Origin: Streptomyces colonosanans
GTDB lineage: Bacteria; Actinomycetota; Actinomycetes; Streptomycetales; Streptomycetaceae
Assembly: GCF_001866645.1 (NCBI RefSeq)
Contig: NZ_MLYP01000024.1
Location: 1-64,000 of the forward strand
Reading direction: 5' to 3'
Length of the DNA stretch: 64,000 nt
Shown here: positions 58,228-64,000 of the stretch, in pieces
How positions within the stretch are numbered: the first letter of the stretch is position 1
How the letters are laid out: each line of letters opens with the position of its first letter
Translations under genes and position numbers: made by a program
Notes under the pieces: model-generated
What the model was told of the DNA's origin: nothing
The model's input: the letters and a program-made list of their open reading frames with translations, nothing else
The model's database searches: none

Positions 58228-61200
58228 ATGGACGAGCGATCCGACGGGGCGGGGCCACGGGCGGCGACCCTGGCGAGCGGCGGCACACAGACGCGGCCAC
58301 AGCGGTCACGGCAGCCATCACCACCACCGCAGGCACAGCGGCCGCAAGAGGCATGCGCACCCAGCCCACCCGGACCGGCGGGAGCCGGTGGCGCCTCGGA
58401 CCGGGTGGACCCGGTGAGCTCCCTCGGGGCGGCTCCGGTCCGCAGCCCGCGGCCCGGCGGCCAAACGCGCCGGGTTCCGCAGTTCGTCCTGGCCCTGGTG
58501 TGCGCGGGATACGCCGTCGGTTCCGCGCTCGGCTGGGGCTCCCGGGAGGCCGCGCTTCTCATGGGCGACTTCGGGCTGAGCGTGGCGGCGGGTATCGCGG
58601 CAGTCTCCTGCTTCGTCTACGCCCGTAGCAGGCGCAGCCGCTTTCGACCCGCCTGGCTGTTGTTCGCGCTCTCCTCCGCCATGGCGACGCTGGGCAACGC
58701 CGTCTGGGGCTGGTACGAGGTCGTCCTCGACCGCCACGTCCCCTCGCCCAGTTGCGCCGACCTCTTCTTCCTCTGTTTCGCGCCGCCGGCCATCGTAGGA
58801 CTGCTCGTGCTCGCCAAAAGGCCCGTCTCCAGGGCGGGTTGGGTCTGCCTCGCACTCGACGCATGGCTGATCGGCGGCTCGCTGCTCACGCTGTCCTGGA
58901 GCCTTGCGCTCGCTCAGGCGGCCAAATTGGACGGGCCGAGCGTCGCGCACACCGCGCTCTCGCTCGCCTACCCGCTGCTGGACATCGCCCTGATCAGCAT
59001 GGTCCTCGCCCTGCACTTCCGGAGTGTGGCGGTCAACCGGTCCGCCATCAACACCGCCATCGGCGCGCTCGCCCTGACCGTGGTGTGCGACGCGCTGTTC
59101 ACCTCGCCGCTGCTCCACAGCAGCTACCACTCGGGCCAGTTGCTGGACGCGGGCTGGTTCTCCGGCTCGCTGCTCCTCGCCTACGCCCCCTGGGTCGGTC
59201 CTCCTTCGCAGGCGCTGCCGCGCGACGACGGGCACGCGCGCGCGGTGCACGACCACGTGCCGGGGCAGCGGCAGGCGGCTGTGCGGGGAGCGGACCATCA
59301 GGGAGGGCACCCGCATGCGCTCTCTCCGGACCTGGACCATGTGCTCCCTCGGGACCCGGACCCCGGCCTGCCGCGGGACCTGGGCCGGCAGCTCCCGCCG
59401 GAGGCGGGCCGCGACCGGTACCCGTCCACGGCCGCGCGCCCGATCACCGGATCCCTGGCCGCGCTCACGCCCTACCTCGCCGCCGCCGTCTGCACCCTGG
59501 GGGTCCTCTACAACGTCCTCAACGGCCAGAGCGTCGACCGCGTGGTGCTCGTCACCGCCGGCGCCGTGGTGCTCGCACTGGTCGTGCGCCAGGGCATCAT
59601 GCTGCTCGACAACATCACCCTCACCCAGGAACTCGCGCAGAAGGAGAACCACTTCCGCTCCCTGGTGCAGAGCTCCAGCGACGTCATCATGATCGCCGCA
59701 CCCGACGGCACCCTCAGGTACGTCTCCCCGGCCGCCGCCGGTGTGTACGGGCGGCCCGCAGAGGACCTCGTCGGAACCGAACTCGCCGCGCTCATCCACC
59801 CGGAGGACCTGGGCTGCGTGGTGCACGAAGTGCGCCGCTTCCTCGCGGCCAGCCACGCCGAGGAACCCACGACCCGCATCGAGTGCCGCTTCAGGTCGGG
59901 CCGCGGCGGCTGGCTCAACGTCGAGTCCACCGTCAACCGCCACCATGGCGGGCTGATCTTCAACAGCCGGGACGTGACCGAGAGGGTGCGCCTGCAGGCG
60001 CAGCTCCAGCACAGCGCCGAGCACGACCCGCTCACCGACCTGCCCAACCGCGCCCTGTTCACCAAGCGCGTCCAGCAGGCCCTGTCCGGCCGCCGCTCCA
60101 CCGACCGCGGCACAGCCCTGCGCAACACGGCGGTCCTCTTCATCGACCTCGACGGCTTCAAGGCCGTCAACGACACGATCGGACACCATGCCGGGGACGA
60201 GTTGCTCGTTCAGGCCGCCCGCAGACTCCAGGACGCGGTCCGGCAGGGCGACACCGCCGCCCGCCTCGGCGGCGACGAGTTCGCGGCCCTGATCATCGGG
60301 GACGGCACCCGCGACCGCGCCGCACGTGAACGCCACATCCTCGAACTCGCCGACCGACTCCGCCTCACCCTTTCCCAGCCGTACGACATCGACGGCGGCG
60401 ACGTCCGGGTGGCCGCGTCCATCGGAGTGGCCTTCGCCGAACCGGGCCTGGGCACCGGCGAGCTGCTGCGCAACGCCGACCTTGCCATGTACCGCGCCAA
60501 GGCGGCGGGCAAGGGCCGCGTCGAGCTGTACGCGCCCCATATGCGGCAGGACGTGGTGCGCAAGGCCGAGCTGACCACCCGGTTGCGGGCCGCACTGCAC
60601 GATGGTGAGTTCACCCTGTTGCACCAGCCCGTGATGTCGCTGGCCGACGGCCGGATCACCTCGGTCAGTGCTCAGGCGCGCTGGCGTTCCTCCCAGGGCG
60701 TGTTCTTCACGCCCGCCGAGTTCCTGCGCGTCTCCGAGGACAGCGACAAGGCCGCCGAGCTGGGCCGCTGGATGCTCGAGGAGGCCGTCGAGCAGGCCGC
60801 CGAGCGCACCGCCGCCGGGCTCGCCGTGCCCGTCGCCGTGCGGCTGAGCGCCCGCCGCCTCCTCGATCGCTCCCTGCCCCTCGGCTCCGTCGAGACCCTG
60901 CTCACCCGGCACGGCCTGGCCTCGGGCGCCCTGACGATCGAACTGTCCGGAGCCGACCCGAGGGTCTGTCTGGACGAGCTGGAACGCAGACTCGGCGCCC
61001 TGCACAGGATCGGCGTCCGTATCGCTCTCGACGGCCTCGGCAGCGGCCACGCGGCCATCACGGCGCTGCGCCGGCTTCCCATCGACGTACTCAAGATCGA
61101 CCGCAGCCTGGTCGAGGGGGTCGTCGAGTCCGCGCAACTGCACAAGATCACCAGCGGGCTGCTGCGCATCGCCACGGACCTGGGCCTGCAGTCGGTCGCC

Positions 61201-61461
61201 GACGGCGTGGACCTGCCCGAGCAGGCCGTCGCGCTGCATGCGATGGGTTGTACACACGGGCAGGGCATGGCCTTCTCCGGGCCGCTGGACGAGTACCGGC
61301 TGCGCCGGGCGCTGACCTCCGGCTGCCATCCCGTGCCGCACGGCCCGGTGGAGCCGGTCCTCGCCGGCGGCAGCGCGGCGGTGTACACCAGCGTGCCCGC
61401 TGTTTTCGGAGGCGGAACGCACCTCCGCTCACATAATGAGACTCCCGTCCCACCTACTTGA
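58228..61461 (+). CDS. membrane PAS-GGDEF protein with degenerate EAL domain
   Basis: About 1077 residues: a Pro/Ala-rich N-terminus, membrane helices (about 85-310 and 395-455) broken by a hydrophilic loop rich in His, Pro and Asp, a PAS domain (about 475-590, HFRSLVQSSSDVIMIAAPDG), a GGDEF domain (GGDEF at 681) and an EAL-like domain. The GGDEF is preceded by RQGD five residues upstream, the product-inhibition site. The EAL motif is replaced by SAQ (814-816), ExTE by ELSG and DDFGTG by DGLGSG, so it should make, not cleave, c-di-GMP. By position this matches SCO5511 in S. coelicolor, possibly called CdgE, from memory. Start uncertain; ATG 58228 used. Confidence 0.88.
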   Translation: MDERSDGAGPRAATLASGGTQTRPQRSRQPSPPPQAQRPQEACAPSPPGPAGAGGASDRVDPVSSLGAAPVRSPRPGGQTRRVPQFVLALVCAGYAVGSALGWGSREAALLMGDFGLSVAAGIAAVSCFVYARSRRSRFRPAWLLFALSSAMATLGNAVWGWYEVVLDRHVPSPSCADLFFLCFAPPAIVGLLVLAKRPVSRAGWVCLALDAWLIGGSLLTLSWSLALAQAAKLDGPSVAHTALSLAYPLLDIALISMVLALHFRSVAVNRSAINTAIGALALTVVCDALFTSPLLHSSYHSGQLLDAGWFSGSLLLAYAPWVGPPSQALPRDDGHARAVHDHVPGQRQAAVRGADHQGGHPHALSPDLDHVLPRDPDPGLPRDLGRQLPPEAGRDRYPSTAARPITGSLAALTPYLAAAVCTLGVLYNVLNGQSVDRVVLVTAGAVVLALVVRQGIMLLDNITLTQELAQKENHFRSLVQSSSDVIMIAAPDGTLRYVSPAAAGVYGRPAEDLVGTELAALIHPEDLGCVVHEVRRFLAASHAEEPTTRIECRFRSGRGGWLNVESTVNRHHGGLIFNSRDVTERVRLQAQLQHSAEHDPLTDLPNRALFTKRVQQALSGRRSTDRGTALRNTAVLFIDLDGFKAVNDTIGHHAGDELLVQAARRLQDAVRQGDTAARLGGDEFAALIIGDGTRDRAARERHILELADRLRLTLSQPYDIDGGDVRVAASIGVAFAEPGLGTGELLRNADLAMYRAKAAGKGRVELYAPHMRQDVVRKAELTTRLRAALHDGEFTLLHQPVMSLADGRITSVSAQARWRSSQGVFFTPAEFLRVSEDSDKAAELGRWMLEEAVEQAAERTAAGLAVPVAVRLSARRLLDRSLPLGSVETLLTRHGLASGALTIELSGADPRVCLDELERRLGALHRIGVRIALDGLGSGHAAITALRRLPIDVLKIDRSLVEGVVESAQLHKITSGLLRIATDLGLQSVADGVDLPEQAVALHAMGCTHGQGMAFSGPLDEYRLRRALTSGCHPVPHGPVEPVLAGGSAAVYTSVPAVFGGGTHLRSHNETPVPPT

Positions 61462-61494
61462 CAGTGACGGTGTGCCGGGGGGAGGGTCAGTGCC

Positions 61495-61536
61495 ATGCGC
61501 ACCCGAATTCTCGTACTTGGACAGCGCGTCGGCTGA
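61495..61536 (+). CDS. ilv leader peptide
   Basis: A 13-residue open frame, MRTRILVLGQRVG, with GGGAGG nine bases before its ATG. The Ile-Leu-Val-Leu run and a later Val are the three branched-chain amino acids made by the operon downstream, which is how ribosome-mediated attenuators sense starvation. It lies 54 bases before an intrinsic terminator and 150 bases before ilvB. Attenuator of this sort has been proposed for actinobacterial ilvB by comparative analysis. Confidence 0.88.
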   Translation: MRTRILVLGQRVG

Positions 61537-61589
61537 ACTGGGACTCACCGGACATGAACCGGACACCCAGCGACCACACCCGGCGCGCT

Positions 61590-61623
61590 CCCCTCGCTTG
61601 CCTCATGGCACGAGGGGTTTTTT
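61590..61623 (+). terminator. attenuator terminator upstream of ilvB
   Basis: CCCCTCG (61590-61596), an inner TGCC-TCAT-GGCA pairing, CGAGGGG (61611-61617) and six T. Between the leader stop and this hairpin, CTGGG...CCCAG and CCGG...CCGG pairings (about 61538-61570) could form the alternative helix. Confidence 0.92.
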
Positions 61624-61686
61624 GTTGCACAGGCACCTGCCGCACAACGCCCAAACATCGCAAAAACCCTCAGCACCGAGAAGAGA

Positions 61687-63540
61687 ATGCCGATGACCGA
61701 GCAGGCCACCGGGGCCCAACACCCGCATCCGCGGCCCCGATCCGGAGGACAGCAGTCCGCGCCCGAGCACGTCACGGGTGCGCAGTCGCTCATTCGCTCT
61801 CTCGAGGAGGTCGGCGCCGAGACCGTATTCGGCATTCCCGGCGGTGCGATCCTTCCGGCCTACGACCCGATGATGGACTCCACTCGGGTGCGGCACGTGC
61901 TGGTGCGGCACGAGCAGGGCGCGGGTCACGCGGCCACCGGGTACGCGCAGGCCACTGGCAAGGTCGGCGTCTGCATGGCGACGTCGGGTCCCGGCGCCAC
62001 CAACCTGGTGACCCCGATCGCGGACGCCCACATGGACTCGGTGCCGCTGGTCGCCATCACCGGCCAGGTCGCCTCCCGGGCGATCGGCACCGACGCCTTC
62101 CAGGAGGCGGACATCGTCGGCATCACCATGCCGATCACCAAGCACAACTTCCTCGTGACCCGGGCGGAGGACATCCCGCGGACGATCGCGGAGGCCTTCC
62201 ACATCGCCTCCACCGGCCGCCCGGGCCCCGTCCTGGTCGACATCGCCAAGGACGCCCTCCAGGCCCGGACCACCTTCAGTTGGCCGCCGGTCACGGACCT
62301 GCCCGGCTACCGACCGGTGACCAAGCCGCACGCCAAGCAGATCCGCGAGGCGGCCAAGCTGATCACCTCCGCCCGGCGGCCGGTCTTCTACGTCGGCGGC
62401 GGCGTCCTGAAGGCGCAGGCCACCGCCGAGCTGAAGGTCCTCGCAGAACTCACCGGAGCGCCCGTCACCACCACCCTGATGGCGCTCGGCGCATTCCCCG
62501 ACAGCCACCCGCTGCACGTGGGAATGCCGGGCATGCACGGTGCGGTCACCGCCGTCACCGCGCTGCAGAAGGCCGACCTGATCGTCGCCCTCGGCGCCCG
62601 CTTCGACGACCGCGTCACCGGCAAGCTCGACAGCTTCGCCCCCTATGCCAAGGTCGTCCACGCCGATATCGACCCGGCCGAGATCGGCAAGAACCGCGTC
62701 GCCGACGTTCCGATCGTCGGCGATGCCCGCGAGGTCATCGCCGACCTGATCCAGGCCGTGCAGAAGGAGCACGGCGAGGGCCACAAGGGCGACTACACCG
62801 CCTGGTGGAAGGATCTGAACCGCTGGCGCGAGACATACCCGCTCGGCTATGACCAGCCCGAGGACGGCACGCTCTCCCCGCAGCAGGTCATCGAGCGCAT
62901 CGGGCAGCTCGCACCCGAGGGCACGATCTTCGCGGCGGGCGTCGGCCAGCATCAGATGTGGGCCGCGCACTTCATCCAGTACGACAAGCCCGCCACCTGG
63001 CTGAACTCCGGTGGTGCGGGAACCATGGGCTACTCGGTCCCGGCCGCCATGGGTGCCAAGGCCGGACGGCCCGACCGGACCGTCTGGGCGATCGACGGCG
63101 ACGGCTGCTTCCAGATGACCAATCAGGAGCTGACCACCTGCACCCTGAACAACATCCCGATCAAGGTCGCCATCATCAACAACGGCGCCCTCGGGATGGT
63201 CCGCCAGTGGCAGACCCTCTTCTACAACCAGCGGTACTCCAACACGGTCCTGCACTCCGGCCCGGACGACGTCAACCCGGAGGCCAAGGGCACCCGCGTC
63301 CCCGACTTCGTGAAGCTGTCGGAGGCCATGGGCTGCTACGCGATCCGCTGCGAGTCCCCGGACGACCTCGACAAGGTCATCGAAGAGGCGAACTCCATCA
63401 ACGACCGGCCGGTCGTCATCGACTTCATCGTCCACCAGGACGCCATGGTGTGGCCGATGGTCGCCGCCGGAACCTCCAACGACGAGATCATGGCCGCCCG
63501 GGACGTCCGCCCCGACTTCGGCGACAGCGAAGACGACTGA
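61687..63540 (+). CDS. ilvB: acetolactate synthase large subunit
   Basis: A 617-residue ThDP enzyme making acetolactate and acetohydroxybutyrate, the first common step of branched-chain amino acid synthesis. The catalytic Glu is in [17 protein letters not shown]; the ThDP-binding motif is [28 protein letters not shown] opens the domain. The N-terminal 30 residues are a Pro/His/Arg-rich extension common in actinobacteria. ATGs at 61687 and 61693 are both possible. Under the leader-peptide attenuator. Confidence 0.97.
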   Translation: MPMTEQATGAQHPHPRPRSGGQQSAPEHVTGAQSLIRSLEEVGAETVFGIPGGAILPAYDPMMDSTRVRHVLVRHEQGAGHAATGYAQATGKVGVCMATSGPGATNLVTPIADAHMDSVPLVAITGQVASRAIGTDAFQEADIVGITMPITKHNFLVTRAEDIPRTIAEAFHIASTGRPGPVLVDIAKDALQARTTFSWPPVTDLPGYRPVTKPHAKQIREAAKLITSARRPVFYVGGGVLKAQATAELKVLAELTGAPVTTTLMALGAFPDSHPLHVGMPGMHGAVTAVTALQKADLIVALGARFDDRVTGKLDSFAPYAKVVHADIDPAEIGKNRVADVPIVGDAREVIADLIQAVQKEHGEGHKGDYTAWWKDLNRWRETYPLGYDQPEDGTLSPQQVIERIGQLAPEGTIFAAGVGQHQMWAAHFIQYDKPATWLNSGGAGTMGYSVPAAMGAKAGRPDRTVWAIDGDGCFQMTNQELTTCTLNNIPIKVAIINNGALGMVRQWQTLFYNQRYSNTVLHSGPDDVNPEAKGTRVPDFVKLSEAMGCYAIRCESPDDLDKVIEEANSINDRPVVIDFIVHQDAMVWPMVAAGTSNDEIMAARDVRPDFGDSEDD

Positions 63541-63558
63541 GAGAGCTGAGTGAGAACC

Positions 63559-64000
63559 ATGTCCAAGCACACCCTCTCGGTCCTCGTCGAGAACACGCCG
63601 GGCATCCTCGCCCGGATCGCCGCGCTGTTCTCCCGCCGCGGCTTCAACATCGACTCGCTCGCCGTCGGCGTCACCGAGCACCCCGACATCTCCCGCATCA
63701 CCATCGTGGTGAGTGTCGAGGAATTCCCGCTCGAACAGGTCACCAAGCAGCTCAACAAGCTCGTCAACGTCCTGAAGATCGTCGAACTGGAGCCGTCGTC
63801 CGCCGTTCAGCGGGAACTCGTTCTGGTGAAGGTGCGCGCCGACAACGAGACGCGCTCCCAGGTCGTCGAGATCGTCCAGCTGTTCCGTGCCAAGACCGTC
63901 GACGTCTCCCCGGAGGCCGTCACCATCGAGGCCACCGGGTCCAGCGACAAGCTGGAGGCCATGCTGAAGATGCTGGAGCCGTTCGGCATCAAGGAACTGG
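63559..64000 (+). CDS. ilvN: acetolactate synthase small (regulatory) subunit, partial
   Basis: 147 codons before the window ends. The ACT domain starts MSKHTLSVLVENTPGILARI with FSRRGFNIDSLAVGVTE, the valine-binding regulatory face. It lies 18 bases after ilvB. The C-terminus, about 25 residues of the usual 170-175, is beyond the right edge. Confidence 0.97.
   Translation, partial: MSKHTLSVLVENTPGILARIAALFSRRGFNIDSLAVGVTEHPDISRITIVVSVEEFPLEQVTKQLNKLVNVLKIVELEPSSAVQRELVLVKVRADNETRSQVVEIVQLFRAKTVDVSPEAVTIEATGSSDKLEAMLKMLEPFGIKEL

Noticed and set aside
58318..61422. Leftward open frame of over 1000 codons opposite the GGDEF protein
   Set aside because: The + strand carries GGDEF, PAS and I-site motifs in order; the opposite frame is a high-GC artefact.

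Overview
High GC content, GTG starts, strong codon bias and gene content (tandem glycine riboswitch before gcvT, ligA next to a GGDEF-EAL protein, ilvB behind a leader peptide) indicate a Streptomyces chromosome. From about 11.3 kb to the right end the gene order matches, from memory, the conserved core of S. coelicolor around SCO5469-SCO5513. The left 11 kb looks like an accessory insertion.

Region 1 (1-11.0 kb) is a small hybrid NRPS-PKS locus. A leftward operon encodes KS-AT-carrier, A-PCP and a type II thioesterase. A divergent rightward operon encodes A-PCP-C and a P450 with an unusual I-helix. The divergent promoter region holds a frameshifted IS4-type transposase remnant, and rare TTA codons occur in both NRPS genes, suggesting bldA control. 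The product cannot be named; the set may continue beyond the left edge.

Region 2 (11.3-18.8 kb) is serine/glycine metabolism: gcvT-gcvH-glyA-sdaA leftward behind a tandem glycine riboswitch, then a P-loop ATPase and two adjacent SseB-family genes rightward. Glycine would pass through the cleavage system and GlyA to serine and then pyruvate.

Region 3 (19.0-25.7 kb) is an Opp-type oligopeptide ABC transporter (C-A-B-D-F order), with an intra-operon hairpin after the binding protein and a repetitive tail on OppF.

Region 4 (25.8-37.9 kb) holds a TRIC-like membrane protein, a secreted-type esterase, a hotdog thioesterase, cysteine desulfurase, an antisense Tat-exported amidase, mnmA, a gene-poor kilobase with palindromes and DosR-like boxes, a flavohaemoprotein, an alpha/beta hydrolase, DUF427, LOG and SDR proteins, and a MetE-like protein.

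Region 5 (37.9-50.6 kb) has ligA, an RmdB-like c-di-GMP enzyme, a truncated DUF4267 pseudogene beside a Streptomyces-type palindrome, the gatC-gatA-(small gene)-gatB operon, an MMPL exporter, a GNAT acetyltransferase and a repeat-bearing membrane protein.

Region 6 (50.7-64.0 kb) has a small basic protein, a large LuxR-family ATPase regulator, a DUF6191-like protein, a PQQ-type sugar dehydrogenase lipoprotein, an aldo/keto reductase, a 2-hydroxyacid dehydrogenase, a second GGDEF protein (intact GGDEF and I-site, degenerate EAL), and ilvB-ilvN behind a 13-residue leader peptide and intrinsic terminator. ilvN runs off the right edge.
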